Shown piece after piece: positions 25,529 to 35,031 of a stretch of 64,000 nucleotides of DNA (position 1 is its first letter; each line of letters begins with the position of its first letter). Origin of the DNA: Hassallia byssoidea VB512170 (GTDB lineage Bacteria; Cyanobacteriota; Cyanobacteriia; Cyanobacteriales; Nostocaceae); assembly GCF_000817785.2 (NCBI RefSeq), contig NZ_JTCM02000007.1:77368-141367 (forward strand), in the 5' to 3' direction. Under the pieces are notes generated by a model. That model saw nothing but the letters and a program-made list of their open reading frames with translations. It had not been told where the DNA came from and made no database searches. Made by a program: the position numbers and the translations under genes.

Positions 25529-26371
25529 CTATTTATATACATCAATATCATCAAGCATTCTCAGTATATCCTGCTTGCTATATTGAATTTCCGCATTCTC
25601 AGGAATTTCTTTGGATAATAATTTCAAGGTTCTGTTTACTGAAAGTATTATATTAGCATTTCCATCAGTTACATTATAATTACCTACTCCTTCCTTATTG
25701 AAAGAGTTTTCTATAAGTTGAAATTTGCAAAAACCTGTTTTGGCAGGAACAATTGATGGTAAAGGTTTATTCATGCTAGTGTCATATTCATAATGAGTTA
25801 GAGTTTGATTTTCAACTTCCAATGTATTTAAATTTACAGACGCGAAATAATCATCTGCTTTTTGATAATAGTCATAAGATTGTTCATTATACTCTAGGGT
25901 TTGATCGGTTAAATTAAAAACACATTTTGGAAAATACATCCAAGTCTTTCTCCGAGAATTATTTGGATCTATAGAATAGGTACCGTCGCCAATAAAAGTC
26001 ATTGTGCCTCTACTAGCTCTTCCATAGTAAATAACTAACCCGTTCTTTTTAAAAAGTTTGAAAGCATGGAAAGAACGAATATAAGGATTGTATTCTGGTG
26101 GAAAGTTCTTATCCTTATTTTTGTCAACTATACTAAAGTAAGCTGGATCTGGCATGAATGTAGAAATTGTAGGCAAGCTAAATGGTTCCTTTACAAAATA
26201 GAACTCATTTCCATAGCTGTCTTGCCATACACTTCTGTACTCTGTTGTATCCACTTCTATTAATGGCTCAGAGTTAATAGCCTGTTCTTTGCTAGACTCA
26301 CAGCCAAAACTTAAGATCATGACTGTGATGATATTGATGACAAATATAATTCTTCTAGAAATTAGTCCCAT
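25529..26371 (-). CDS. Putative lipoprotein of unknown function
   Basis: 280 residues from the ATG at 26371. MGLISRRIIFVINIITVMIL precedes the lipobox LSFGC (C24), so it should be a lipid-anchored periplasmic protein. An upstream ATG at 26446 would bury the signal peptide and is rejected. The body is beta-rich with many Tyr/Asp, and EYRSVWQDSYGNEFYFVKEP is typical. No family recognised. Base composition is more AT-rich than in the housekeeping genes. Confidence 0.7.
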   Translation of the reverse strand: MGLISRRIIFVINIITVMILSFGCESSKEQAINSEPLIEVDTTEYRSVWQDSYGNEFYFVKEPFSLPTISTFMPDPAYFSIVDKNKDKNFPPEYNPYIRSFHAFKLFKKNGLVIYYGRASRGTMTFIGDGTYSIDPNNSRRKTWMYFPKCVFNLTDQTLEYNEQSYDYYQKADDYFASVNLNTLEVENQTLTHYEYDTSMNKPLPSIVPAKTGFCKFQLIENSFNKEGVGNYNVTDGNANIILSVNRTLKLLSKEIPENAEIQYSKQDILRMLDDIDVYK

Positions 26372-26597
26372 TGTTTTATTTATCAACTCCGTAAAAAGCT
26401 TCACTAGATAATTAGATATCACAGAGCTTACATAGCTCAAGCTCATCGTATACGAGCAGGGACGATACCTCGTTTAGTAGAGATACGGAATTTAAATAGT
26501 TAAAACTAAAATGTATCTCAGTATAATTAGTCGCCTCCTGAAAGCCTAACCACAAGCACTTATACTCTCAAAGGTAACTTTGGATCGGGAGAGCGAT

Positions 26598-26655
26598 CGC
26601 ACTTTGCACAGACACCAAGAGCGCGTATTGCAATTTATCTAAACTTAAAACCGTA
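26598..26655. repeat. 58-bp dispersed repeat, copy 2
   Basis: Second copy of the element at 24866-24923, same orientation. It differs at a few positions (CAGACACC for CAAACACA). It lies in the 26447-26729 spacer, in which no gene is seen. Confidence 0.85.
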
Positions 26656-26729
26656 GGTTGATTTAAGCAAAACGCAACCTAATCGTATTATTTTGTTAGG
26701 TGTTGGTTCGTTTTACCCAATTTACAATT

Positions 26730-27134
26730 CTATAACCAAGCTTTTAAGTCATAGCCTCGGCTTCCAGAAGAATGTTCTATAAATTCATAGTCTACAGGGT
26801 ATAAAGGATGCATTAGTTCTAATAGATTTCCTGTATTTACTTCTCAGACAACTGAATGAGCAATCAGTTTTGCAGCTTTAGGAAAAAATGTAATGACGTA
26901 GCCTGAAACCTGTATGAGATTTTTGTTGATTGAAGCGTATTTACGAGCTGTCGTATGGCAGAGATCATCCTTCAAATCATCAGGCTGTTGATAGGCATGA
27001 TTTTCAGGTAGGGCAATCCTTCTAGAAAAATTGCAGCTATTAAGAGCAGATAAAATTTCCTGGAGTTCGCTTTTACTCAGTTTCTCTGTAGCAAAATCAT
27101 TACTTCTATAAATATCGATATTTCTGAATTTCAT
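26730..27134 (-). pseudogene. Hypothetical gene interrupted by one in-frame TGA
   Basis: The frame from ATG 27134 gives 96 residues and stops at TGA (26844-26846). The same frame then continues without any other disruption for 37 codons, EVNTGNLLELMHPLYPVDYE then FIEHSSGSRGYDLKAWL, to a TAG at 26730-26732. One CGA-to-TGA transition would explain it. No family recognised. Read-through or recoding is possible but no evidence supports it. Confidence 0.75.
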
Positions 27135-27273
27135 AAAATTTCACTAGTAGGGTATTTGAATAAAATCTTAACTTTATCCTTACTCAGACAAATTAGCCGT
27201 ATTTTTACTGATAACGTTTAATTTATCTTACGTCAACATAGTGGAGTAAACGAGCAACCATAGAGGGTAGCTA

Positions 27274-28266
27274 ATGAGCGACAACGAGTTTCAAGAATAC
27301 ATGGATATAGTCTCAAAATCTATCGAAGTAGCTAAAAGACTTAAAGAACGACTCAATAATGGTACTCCATATCTAGAAAATACGGATGAAGATTTGTCTG
27401 GCTTAGACCTATCTTGCCTGAACCTTTCCAAGTTTGACTTTAGCAATGCCAATCTTTCAAAAACGAACTTGACAGCATCAATTCTACAAGAAGCTTCTTT
27501 GCAAGATGTGAACCTCACTGAAGCAAATTTGCGAGGTTCTGATTGTAGAAAAGCTGTTCTGAGCGGAGCAAATCTTACAAAAGCAAATCTTTCTGGAGCA
27601 GATTTAAGAGGTGCTATTCTTTCAAGAGCAAGTTGGTTGGAGCCATTTGAAACAGAAACAGGAGATTTAAACTCTACAGAACGCACAGGAGAAAGGACAA
27701 TCCTAAACGGTGCTGATCTGACAGGTGCTGATTTAACAGAAGCTGATCTTCAAGATGCCGACCTATCAGAAGCTAATCTCTCTGGAGCTAACCTCTACAA
27801 AGCTAATTTGGAGAGGGCAAACCTCAAAAATGCTAATTTGGAGCAGGCAAACCTTGAAGGAGCTGTTCTTCGGGGAAGTAATTTAGAAGGTGCTTGGCTC
27901 TACAAAGCAAACCTTACAGACGTAGATCTAATGCTAATTGTACCGAGAAAAGAAGACATGGATGAGCAAACTTCATTGCCTAAACCAGCTAATCTGGCAA
28001 AAGCCGTTCTCCGAGAAGCTAATCTAAGACGGGCAAAAATGAGAGGTTGTAATCTTAAAAATGCAATTTTAGTGAAAGCCAACTTAACGGAGACAGACCT
28101 CACAGGATCTGATGTCACAGGAGCAGATTTCAAAGGTGCAATCCTGATTAAAACTAACATTAATAATATTTTTTCTTCGTCAAATCATCCAGGATTTGAC
28201 ATTTTTACTGAACTTACTTTATCTAATGGCAAAATTGTTAGCTCTAGATCATTCGTAAGAGATTAA
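27274..28266 (+). CDS. Pentapeptide-repeat protein
   Basis: 330 residues. From about 45 to 300 it is a run of A(D/N)LxX pentapeptides (LSGADLRGAILSRA, ANLKNANLEQANLEGAVLRG), interrupted by two loops (FETETGDLNSTERTGERT and PRKEDMDEQTSLPKP). The fold is a right-handed quadrilateral beta-helix. N-terminal 40 residues are helical. Cyanobacteria encode dozens; functions are mostly unknown, a few mimic DNA. GAGGG Shine-Dalgarno before ATG 27274. Confidence 0.92.
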   Translation: MSDNEFQEYMDIVSKSIEVAKRLKERLNNGTPYLENTDEDLSGLDLSCLNLSKFDFSNANLSKTNLTASILQEASLQDVNLTEANLRGSDCRKAVLSGANLTKANLSGADLRGAILSRASWLEPFETETGDLNSTERTGERTILNGADLTGADLTEADLQDADLSEANLSGANLYKANLERANLKNANLEQANLEGAVLRGSNLEGAWLYKANLTDVDLMLIVPRKEDMDEQTSLPKPANLAKAVLREANLRRAKMRGCNLKNAILVKANLTETDLTGSDVTGADFKGAILIKTNINNIFSSSNHPGFDIFTELTLSNGKIVSSRSFVRD

Positions 28267-28370
28267 GGCAAGCTGGGAAAGACAGCATAATTGGTGTTAT
28301 TTCACACTAATCCAAAATTATTCTGTGGGTAGATGTGTAGAGACGCGATCGCTCACGTCTCCACAAATAC

Positions 28371-29345
28371 CTAAACGCTCATCTCTAACATCCGCTGCAT
28401 CGGACGCAACGCTGCTAACCGTATCTCTTCAGACATTGTAATTTCCGGCGCCCGATTCTTCATCGCCAAATACAACTTCTCCAGCGTATTCAACCGCATA
28501 AACGGACACTCGTTACAATTACAATTATTCATCGGCGGTGCGGGAATAAACTGTTTGTGCGGTGCTAATTTTTGCATTTGGTGGATGATTCCTGGCTCTG
28601 TAGCCACGATGAATTCTTTTGTTGGACTTTCTTGACAATATTTGAGTAAAGCCGCTGTAGAGCCAATAAAACTGGCGTGGCGCAATACGGAAGTTTCACA
28701 TTCTGGGTGGGCGATCGCCTCTGCTTGGGGATGTGCTATTTTTAACTGCACCATCTTCTTCTCAGAAAAGGTTTCATGCACTATACAGCTTCCTTGCCAC
28801 AGTACCAAGTCTCGCTTTGTTTGTTCCATCACATACCGTCCCAAGTTGCGATCGGGAGCAAAAATAATCGGTTGCTCTTTCGGTATCTGCTGCACTATCT
28901 TCACAGCATTGGAACTGGTGCAGATAATATCGCTCATCGCCTTAATTTCGGCGGAACAGTTGATGTAAGAAATCACCAAATGTCCGGGATGCGCTGCTTT
29001 AAAGTCTGCAAAATCCTGCGGTGGACAACTATCAGCTAAAGAACAACCAGCAGTCAAATCTGGTAAAAGTACCAATTTGTCAGGATTGAGAATCTTTGCC
29101 GTTTCTGCCATGAAGTGAACACCAGCAAAGACAATTACATCAGCATGAGTTTTCGCTGCTGCATTTGCCAGTTGTAGTGAATCGCCAATAAAGTCTGCGA
29201 TATCCTGAATATCTGGCTCTTGATAATAATGTGCCAGAATTACGGCGTTGAGTTCTTTTTTCAGACTCTCAATCGCGGCAAATAAATCGCGTGGTAATGC
29301 ACCCAGTTGGGTGTTGTCTCGTTGAGCAAGTGCAGTGGTAAACAC
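28371..29345 (-). CDS. nadA: Quinolinate synthase A
   Basis: 324 residues. NadA condenses iminoaspartate with DHAP to quinolinate in de novo NAD synthesis using a [4Fe-4S] cluster. Cluster ligands are visible: C101 ([10 protein letters not shown]), C187 (WQGSCIVHE) and C280 (NCNECPFM). Substrate-binding motifs ILAHYYQ, GDSLQLA and [12 protein letters not shown] are all intact. Start codon is GTG (29345). No nadB or nadC is in the window. Confidence 0.97.
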   Translation of the reverse strand: MFTTALAQRDNTQLGALPRDLFAAIESLKKELNAVILAHYYQEPDIQDIADFIGDSLQLANAAAKTHADVIVFAGVHFMAETAKILNPDKLVLLPDLTAGCSLADSCPPQDFADFKAAHPGHLVISYINCSAEIKAMSDIICTSSNAVKIVQQIPKEQPIIFAPDRNLGRYVMEQTKRDLVLWQGSCIVHETFSEKKMVQLKIAHPQAEAIAHPECETSVLRHASFIGSTAALLKYCQESPTKEFIVATEPGIIHQMQKLAPHKQFIPAPPMNNCNCNECPFMRLNTLEKLYLAMKNRAPEITMSEEIRLAALRPMQRMLEMSV

Positions 29346-29500
29346 AGTTAGGAGTTGCTAAAAGATGCAAGTAATTGTCTTGTGGAATCAATTATAGTAG
29401 TTTTTACCAAAAATAGGAGACGGTTAATCCTCCTTCTTTGGGATTGTGTCAAAATCAGCTTGAGTTTCCTATGCTGGAAGAAGATGGCAAGGAAGATGGC

Positions 29501-30424
29501 ATGAGCAGTCAGAAAAAAACAAGCATGGTGAAAATAGCTGTAGTCGGAGATGTTCACGACCAATGGGAAGAAGAAGATGGAATTGCGCTGAAACATCTGG
29601 GTATTGACTTAGTGCTGTTTGTCGGCGATTTTGGTAACGAGTCGGTAAATGTGGTAAAAGCGATCGCTTCCCTTGACATCCCCAAAGCTGCGGTGATGGG
29701 AAACCACGATGCATGGTACTCGGCAACAGATTGGGGACGCAGAAAGTGTCCCTACGATCGCACTAAAGAAGATTGGGTACAGCAACAACTCGATTTATTG
29801 GGTAAAATTCATGTCGGTTACAGCAAGCTGGATTTTCCCGAATTAAATTTATCTGTGGTGGGGAGTCGTCCCTTTAGCTGGGGTGGACCGCAGTGGAAAA
29901 ATAATGATTTTTACGAAGAACGGTATGGAGTGACGAGTTTTAAAGAATCTTGCGATCGCATTGTCGCCGCAGCAAATAGCGCCGCTTATGAGACAATTAT
30001 TTTTATCGGTCACAATGGACCCGTTGGTTTAGGCGATCGTCCTGAAGACCCTTGTGGTAAAGATTGGGAACCGAAAGGTGGAGACTTTGGCGATCCAGAT
30101 TTTACCGAGGCGATCGCTTCTGTTCGCGCTGCTGGAAAAAGCATTCCTCTGGTAACATTTGGTCACATGCACCACAGTCTGCGACACACAAAGAAAATGC
30201 TGCGAAAGTCGCTTGTAGCCACAGAAAACACGATTTATTTAAATGCAGCGAGCGTGCCGAGAATTGTACAAAATAATAGCGATCGCTTGCGTAATTTCTC
30301 GATAGTCACCTTGAAAGCAGGTGTTGTTTCCCAAGTCTCTTTAGTTTGGGTTGGCAAAGATTTCACCGTCGCTTCAGAAGAAATTTTATATGAACAACCC
30401 AATCAAGTAGTGCAAACTGCGTAA
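29501..30424 (+). CDS. Metallophosphoesterase (cyanobacterial/plant TIGR04168-type)
   Basis: 307 residues from the ATG at 29501, supported by AAGGAAG five nt upstream; an ATG at 29471 is possible. Calcineurin-like metal-site motifs are in order: GDVHDQW, GDFGNESV, GNHDAW, GHNGP and GHMHHSL. The family has chloroplast homologues. Substrate unknown. Divergent from nadA with a short shared promoter region. Confidence 0.92.
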   Translation: MSSQKKTSMVKIAVVGDVHDQWEEEDGIALKHLGIDLVLFVGDFGNESVNVVKAIASLDIPKAAVMGNHDAWYSATDWGRRKCPYDRTKEDWVQQQLDLLGKIHVGYSKLDFPELNLSVVGSRPFSWGGPQWKNNDFYEERYGVTSFKESCDRIVAAANSAAYETIIFIGHNGPVGLGDRPEDPCGKDWEPKGGDFGDPDFTEAIASVRAAGKSIPLVTFGHMHHSLRHTKKMLRKSLVATENTIYLNAASVPRIVQNNSDRLRNFSIVTLKAGVVSQVSLVWVGKDFTVASEEILYEQPNQVVQTA

Positions 30425-30468
30425 ATGAGATATAGTATGATATGTCTGTCTTAGCTGACAGTCTACCT

Positions 30469-30553
30469 GGAGAGGTGGCAGAGTGGTCGATTGCGTCCGA
30501 CTTGAAATCGGATGATGTGAAAGCATCCGGGAGTTCGAATCTCCCCTTCTCCG
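30469..30553 (+). tRNA. trnS-UGA: tRNA-Ser (anticodon UGA)
   Basis: Class II tRNA with a long variable arm. Acceptor 5' strand GGAGAGG (30469-30475) pairs with CTTCTCC (30546-30552), one G-U pair, discriminator G at 30553. Anticodon stem TCCGA/TCGGA encloses the loop CTTGAAA with anticodon TGA at 30503-30505. T-loop GTTCGAATC is canonical. CCA is not encoded. Confidence 0.97.
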
Positions 30554-30879
30554 TTTTTAGGTGAGGGATTCAGTTTGTATACGTAGGACAGAAGCATAAA
30601 AGCAAGCAGCAAATTGAGTAAAGCACCAATCCTAAGATTTCCCCATCAGTCAAGATGGGATTATACCTCTTGCATAAATATTTATTTGCCTCACGCATTC
30701 GCCTTTAGGCGTTCCCGCAGGGTAGGCGCAAAGAAGAGTGCGAAAAGAACGACTTTTGCAAGAAGTCTATTGTATATGCAGGTGATCGCTTTAAGCAGTC
30801 AACGAGGGAAATTATTTTTGCAGAAGATTAATGACTCCACTCTCTTCACTTATTGAGCGAGCTTTATTTAAGGTTGATT
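30554..30879. other. Intergenic region with a fragment of dispersed repeat
   Basis: No gene supported. It contains CGCCTTTAGGCGTTCCCGCA followed by GGGTAGGCGC at about 30700-30729, a self-complementary repeat common in Nostocales spacers. Confidence 0.55.
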
Positions 30880-32322
30880 TTAAAAAATCCGTGTTTTCCA
30901 CCAAGGAGTATTTTTAATTTCATTTTCCAAATTTCTGATTTCTTGTTGAAGATTTCTTACTTCACTTAACATTGACTTTTTATAAAAAATAGTGATTGCT
31001 AGCTTGAAATCTTCTATTGCTTCTTTATTTTTTCCTTGTTTTTTACGAATAGAACCACGTTTTACATATGCAAAAGCATAATTGGGATCAATTTGTATGG
31101 CTTGATTATAGTCTTGAATTGCTCCTTTGAAATCTCTTTGCAGACTGCGACTATTACCTCTTTTAAAGTATGCATCAACAGATTCAGATTGATTTTTAAT
31201 AACTAAAGTATAATCTGCAATAGCACCATTGTAATCCTTAAGAATAGCACGAGCGTCAGCACGGCTTAATAAGCAAGGTACATCATTAGGACGAATCTTG
31301 ATAACTTGAGTAAAATCTGCAATTGCTTGATGATAATTTTCGTTTGCTAAATAAGCATTAGCTCTATATAAGTGTGCATCGGCTAAATTATAGTTCTTTT
31401 CTATAATGTAAGTAAAATCTTTTATTGCTTCTTTATAGTCTTTTAAATCAATAAATATGGAACCTCTGATAAAGTAAGCATCAAATTTTCGTTGATCCAA
31501 TCTAATTACTTGCGTGTAGTCTGATAAAGCACATTTGTACTCTTTAATCTCAATATATATCCTTCCTCTTCTTTCATAAATCTCTATTTCATTTGGTTTT
31601 ATGGTAATACATTGTGTATAATCGGAAATAGCACCATCATAATTTTTTTGTGCAGCTAAAAGATGCCCTCTATTACAATAAGCCTCAAAATGCTCAGGAT
31701 TAATTATGATTGTCTGTGAGTAATCAGTAATAGCTCCTCGGTAGTCATGAACGTCAGAGCGAATACATCCCCTTAAAAAATACGCTTCATCCCATTCAGG
31801 GTTAATTTCTATTGCTTTAGAAAAATCTTCAATGGCTTCTTGATACTCACGAGCATCAAAATAAATACAACCCCTTAAGAAATATGCTTCGGAATATTGA
31901 GGGTTGATTTCTATTGCTTTGGAAAAATCTTCAAGTGCCTCTGTATACTGTTCATTTTCAAGCCTCTCAACCCCTCTTTTAAAAAAATCCTCATCGCTTT
32001 TGAATATATCAATAAACCCTAAAAATCCTCCTGTTATTCCTTTGGTTGCATAACCAACTACGGAACCTACTCCAGATGCTACACTTTCAACTATAGAACC
32101 TATACTTCTTGCTGCATTTTTAACTGAAGACTCTCCTTTTGCACCAGCCAAAACTCCTCCGGCTATAGCTACAGGTATTGCAATTGGGCCTGTCAAACCT
32201 AAAGCACCTATTGCACACAATGCTCCTACACCACCTGCTACTGCCCCTACTTTGTTACTACTAGTAAATTCATTTAATATACATTCTTCAGCAACATCTA
32301 CAACAAATTCTTCTATACTCAT
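30880..32322 (-). CDS. TPR repeat protein with glycine-rich hydrophobic N-terminus
   Basis: 480 residues. Residues 24-105 are glycine/alanine/valine-rich and hydrophobic (KVGAVAGGVGALCAIGALGL), resembling a glycine-zipper or membrane-inserting segment. From about 113 to 455 come ten 34-residue TPR units with the pattern AYFLRGCIYFDAREYQEAIE. TPRs would bind partner proteins. Excellent Shine-Dalgarno GGAGGAT before ATG 32322. A glycine-zipper head fused to TPRs suggests a membrane-associated scaffold; no specific role can be named. Confidence 0.85.
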   Translation of the reverse strand: MSIEEFVVDVAEECILNEFTSSNKVGAVAGGVGALCAIGALGLTGPIAIPVAIAGGVLAGAKGESSVKNAARSIGSIVESVASGVGSVVGYATKGITGGFLGFIDIFKSDEDFFKRGVERLENEQYTEALEDFSKAIEINPQYSEAYFLRGCIYFDAREYQEAIEDFSKAIEINPEWDEAYFLRGCIRSDVHDYRGAITDYSQTIIINPEHFEAYCNRGHLLAAQKNYDGAISDYTQCITIKPNEIEIYERRGRIYIEIKEYKCALSDYTQVIRLDQRKFDAYFIRGSIFIDLKDYKEAIKDFTYIIEKNYNLADAHLYRANAYLANENYHQAIADFTQVIKIRPNDVPCLLSRADARAILKDYNGAIADYTLVIKNQSESVDAYFKRGNSRSLQRDFKGAIQDYNQAIQIDPNYAFAYVKRGSIRKKQGKNKEAIEDFKLAITIFYKKSMLSEVRNLQQEIRNLENEIKNTPWWKTRIF

Positions 32323-32849
32323 TTATCCTCCAATCTTATCCAGAAAAATTTTGATTTAAAATAATGCCTATTGCGAGCATTTATGTACTTTATAAATAGT
32401 AATAGCATTTTGATTATTTTCCATTTGTGGAAACTCTGAAGTTTTATAAAAAAGTTCTTCAACTTCAAGTAAATGTTGAAAATTAAGTAAGTATAAATTC
32501 GGTGACAACAACTCAAAATAATAAACCTTTACTTGGTATTACCTCATAAAAATAGTTGAATTACTGCCATGAATAGCTTGTAATTTTTATACAATTAATG
32601 GCAATAATTAATCCTGGGTACTCTTACGTAAACTTGAAAATTACGTGATAATACATAACATAATTTGGCTGGTAAATCTTAAAATCTCTATTTGCTGGTA
32701 ATAGTGGGAATTTTGCACAATCTATGTAATTCACATCCAACAAACAATTTAGCGATCGCACAGACAAATAATTTGCGCGATCGCTCCCTCTCCCCTCCCA
32801 GCTTGCATTCTGCTAGCATAAAGTATAAATCCTGCTTGGAGGTCAACCA
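32323..32849. other. Intergenic region, no gene seen
   Basis: About 530 bp, AT-rich. A TTG-initiated 65-codon frame ending at 32319 has biased composition and no homology cues and is not accepted. Two HIP1-like sites and a C-rich stretch lie near 32750-32800, just before the VapB gene. Confidence 0.5.
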
Positions 32850-33116
32850 ATGGCTACCCTTTATGTAAGAAATTTACCCGATGATTTGTATGCAAAGCTG
32901 CAAGAGTTAGCTGCATCTCAGCACCGTTCAATAAATGCTCAAGTTATCACTTTGTTAGAACAAGTCTTGACAACTCAAGCACAAGAAACAGAAGAACAAA
33001 AGCGACAAAATGTCCCAAAAGTTTTAGAGGAAATTCGTCAACGTCGTGAAAATCGTCGGACTGATATCGAATGGCTCGATAGCACTGCTATGATCCGAGA
33101 AGACCGCGATAGATGA
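32850..33116 (+). CDS. FitA/VapB-like antitoxin
   Basis: 88 residues. Ribbon-helix-helix start MATLYVRNLPDDLYAKLQEL and AASQHRSINAQVITLLEQ, the FitA-type DNA-binding domain; charged tail RRENRRTDIEWLDSTAMIRE binds the PIN toxin. Shine-Dalgarno TTGGAGG. Overlaps the toxin start by 4 nt. Confidence 0.9.
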   Translation: MATLYVRNLPDDLYAKLQELAASQHRSINAQVITLLEQVLTTQAQETEEQKRQNVPKVLEEIRQRRENRRTDIEWLDSTAMIREDRDR

Positions 33117-33565
33117 CTACTCCTTTTAGGTGTGTCGTGGATGCTAATGTAGGCATTAAGCAATTCATCCCCGACCCGCTAACCCCTAAAGTTAATCAAC
33201 TGTTTGCTCACCTGAGCAATCCACAAACACAAATCTTTGTCCCAGACCTATTTTACATTGAGTGTGGCAACATCCTTTGGAAGTATGTGCGTGCTGGACT
33301 TTATGCTGTTGCTGATGTCCCAGCAGATTTAGCTAGTCTCAAAGCTTTTCCCTTGCGTGTCGTCTCCACTGCTGATTTAATGGCAGATGCTGTAAGTATT
33401 GCTTTGGCTCATGGGATTTCGGCTTATGATGCTTCTTATGTTGCGCTTTCACAACAAGTTAATGCTACTTTGCTGACTCTTGATCAAAAGCTTGTTAAGG
33501 CTTTAGCTACTACTTCTTACGATGTTGTCTCGTTTAATGATTTTGAGGTTCCGCTCTTGTCCTGA
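33113..33565 (+). CDS. VapC-like PIN-domain ribonuclease toxin
   Basis: 150 residues. PIN-domain acidic residues are all present: D10 (CVVDANV), E50 (FYIECGN), D106 (SAYDASYV) and D124 (LLTLDQKL). VapC toxins cleave tRNA or rRNA. Start ATGA overlaps the antitoxin stop, so this is a complete VapBC-type module. Confidence 0.92.
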   Translation: MTTPFRCVVDANVGIKQFIPDPLTPKVNQLFAHLSNPQTQIFVPDLFYIECGNILWKYVRAGLYAVADVPADLASLKAFPLRVVSTADLMADAVSIALAHGISAYDASYVALSQQVNATLLTLDQKLVKALATTSYDVVSFNDFEVPLLS

Positions 33566-33604
33566 ATTTAAACGCCGATCAATTAGAATACATAAAACAA
33601 CCAA

Positions 33605-34033
33605 ATGAACAATCTTAACCACGATTATCATCGACGCGATGAAATTGTTTTTGGTGAGCGTATAAATTGGGATGAAGATTTAGGTGGTGCAGAGCGTTTC
33701 CACAACTTGTCTTTGAATCAGCTAGAGAAGTTGTTAAAAGAGGGATTTGCTAACCCACAGGAAAAACAAAACTTTTCTCCCACAATTGAACAGTTCTACG
33801 AATTTGGCAAAAAGTGTCTTGCCAGAGGTTATAATCCAGTCTTTATTGGATATGCAATTTCCCCCGATCGAGAAGATTACCGAACCAGCATTGAGGGAAT
33901 TGAAGTAAGGATAGAGACGGAACTAATTGAATCTCGAATTGATTTTAATCTCAGAGATAAGTTTGAGAAATTTGCAGAAAGCGCTGATGAAACAGAGATA
34001 AATTTTAGTGTGCTGTATGCTTGGTGGGATTAA
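33605..34033 (+). CDS. Hypothetical protein, acidic
   Basis: 142 residues, soluble, acidic, rich in aromatic residues (FGKKCLARGYNPVFIGYAIS). No family recognised. It starts 39 nt after vapC on the same strand and could be a third gene of that operon. ATG at 33605. Confidence 0.65.
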   Translation: MNNLNHDYHRRDEIVFGERINWDEDLGGAERFHNLSLNQLEKLLKEGFANPQEKQNFSPTIEQFYEFGKKCLARGYNPVFIGYAISPDREDYRTSIEGIEVRIETELIESRIDFNLRDKFEKFAESADETEINFSVLYAWWD

Positions 34034-34045
34034 CTAGCAACGCGC

Positions 34046-34258
34046 TTACTCCTCGATTACTTCAACCAAATCCTCAATCATCACATCAAACAAACGGGCT
34101 AATTTCTGGATTGCCGTAAAGTCAACGCTTCCCATCCCAGGCGATCGTGCATAGGCTCTTACGGTACTATACACTAATCCGGAACGGTCAGACACTTCTT
34201 TCAACGTCCAACCCTTTTCATCAGCAAATTCTCTAATTTTTAACCTAACAAGCCCCAT
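34046..34258 (-). CDS. XRE-family HTH regulator, copy 1 of 3
   Basis: 70 residues from the ATG at 34258; a longer frame to 34360 is rejected since the paralogues begin at MG(L/M/V)(V/I)RL. The HTH reads LKEVSDRSGLVYSTVRAYAR, followed by VDFTAIQKLARLFDVMIEDL. Two more copies lie at 34599 and 35032, each 70 residues. Upstream at 34306-34320 is an element shared by all three. Confidence 0.88.
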   Translation of the reverse strand: MGLVRLKIREFADEKGWTLKEVSDRSGLVYSTVRAYARSPGMGSVDFTAIQKLARLFDVMIEDLVEVIEE

Positions 34259-34305
34259 TTTGCGCTTGACAAGTGATACTTTATTGTCGTTTAATAATTG
34301 TAAGC

Positions 34306-34320
34306 TATAAAACGATCGCC
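34306..34320. promoter_or_regulatory. Conserved element TATAAAACGATCGCC, copy 1
   Basis: Identical 15-mer found upstream of all three XRE genes at 48, 47 and 47 nt from their start codons. It contains CGATCG and an AT-rich half, so it could be an operator or part of the promoter of the minus-strand gene. Confidence 0.6.
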
Positions 34321-34412
34321 TTAAGTCGTAGAAAACAAGAAAGGCGATCGCATTATTCATATTCCGTAAACGGGATGGAATTTTCGTCCAAATCCGCTCA
34401 CAGGTCTATTTT

Positions 34413-34590
34413 ATGTTATCATCACTCAAGCCAAAAACGCTCGTCATCCGCGAATGAAAAATTGTTCACAAATCGTCCATTCGCCACTTCATCAAAGCGA
34501 TTTGTCACAGAATCGGCGTTGAAATCATGTTTAATATCAATCAGTGAAGATATTTATCTAGTGGAATGAGAAGCGATATATAAATTACGA
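34413..34590 (+). pseudogene. Decayed copy of the divergent ORF at 35434
   Basis: ATG 34413 opens MLSSLKPKTLVIRE and then a TGA where the intact copy has TCA (Ser). Downstream the DNA still matches 35434 onward up to about 34585 (GAAGATATTTAT and GTGGAATG are shared), with indels, and then ends at the next XRE gene. The C-terminal two thirds are missing. Confidence 0.8.
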
Positions 34591-34598
34591 TTAGTTGC

Positions 34599-34811
34599 CT
34601 ACTCCCGTACTACCTCCACTAAGTCCTCAATCATCACATCAAACGTGCGGGCTAACTTCTGGATTGCTGTGAAGTCAACAGTTTCTAATCCAGGCGATCG
34701 CGCATATGTTCTCAGGGTGCTGTAGACCACGCCGGAACGGTCAGATACTTCTTTTATCGTCCAACCCTTCTGTGCAGCAAATTCTCGAACGCGCAGCCTA
34801 ATCATTCCCAT
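34599..34811 (-). CDS. XRE-family HTH regulator, copy 2 of 3
   Basis: 70 residues: MGMIRLRVREFAAQKGWTIK, HTH IKEVSDRSGVVYSTLRTYAR and the end FDVMIEDLVEVVRE. About 80% identical by eye to copies 1 and 3. A small DNA-binding protein, probably autoregulatory and able to cross-regulate its paralogues. The intact reading frame shows that all three copies are under some selection. Confidence 0.88.
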   Translation of the reverse strand: MGMIRLRVREFAAQKGWTIKEVSDRSGVVYSTLRTYARSPGLETVDFTAIQKLARTFDVMIEDLVEVVRE

Positions 34812-34857
34812 AATTTACTTGACAATTGATTTATATGAGTCTTTAATAATTGTAGTC

Positions 34858-34872
34858 TATAAAACGATCGCC
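34858..34872. promoter_or_regulatory. Conserved element TATAAAACGATCGCC, copy 2
   Basis: Same 15-mer as 34306-34320, 47 nt upstream of XRE copy 2. Confidence 0.6.
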
Positions 34873-34966
34873 CCCCGGCGTAGTCAACACTAAAGCGCGA
34901 TCGCGAAAGTTCAAATCCCCTAAACAAGATGGAATTTTCGGACAAATCCGCTCACAGGTTTACTTT

Positions 34967-35031
34967 ATGTTATCATCACTCAAACCAATAGCGATAAAGG
35001 GCGATCGCCATAAAAATTCTTACAAGATAGC
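34967..35031 (+). pseudogene. Short remnant of the divergent ORF
   Basis: ATG 34967 reads MLSSLKPIAI and loses similarity after that, ending at TAG next to XRE copy 3. The 60 bp before the ATG (CAAATCCGCTCACAGGT and neighbours) nearly match those before 34413, confirming that the module was duplicated including its leader. Confidence 0.75.

Noticed and set aside
30614-30856. 80-codon plus frame after tRNA-Ser
   Set aside because: Covers a dispersed palindromic repeat and has no Shine-Dalgarno or family cues.
32319-32516. 65-codon frame overlapping the TPR gene start by 4 nt
   Set aside because: TTG start, no Shine-Dalgarno, AT-rich biased composition; the ATGA overlap alone is not enough.
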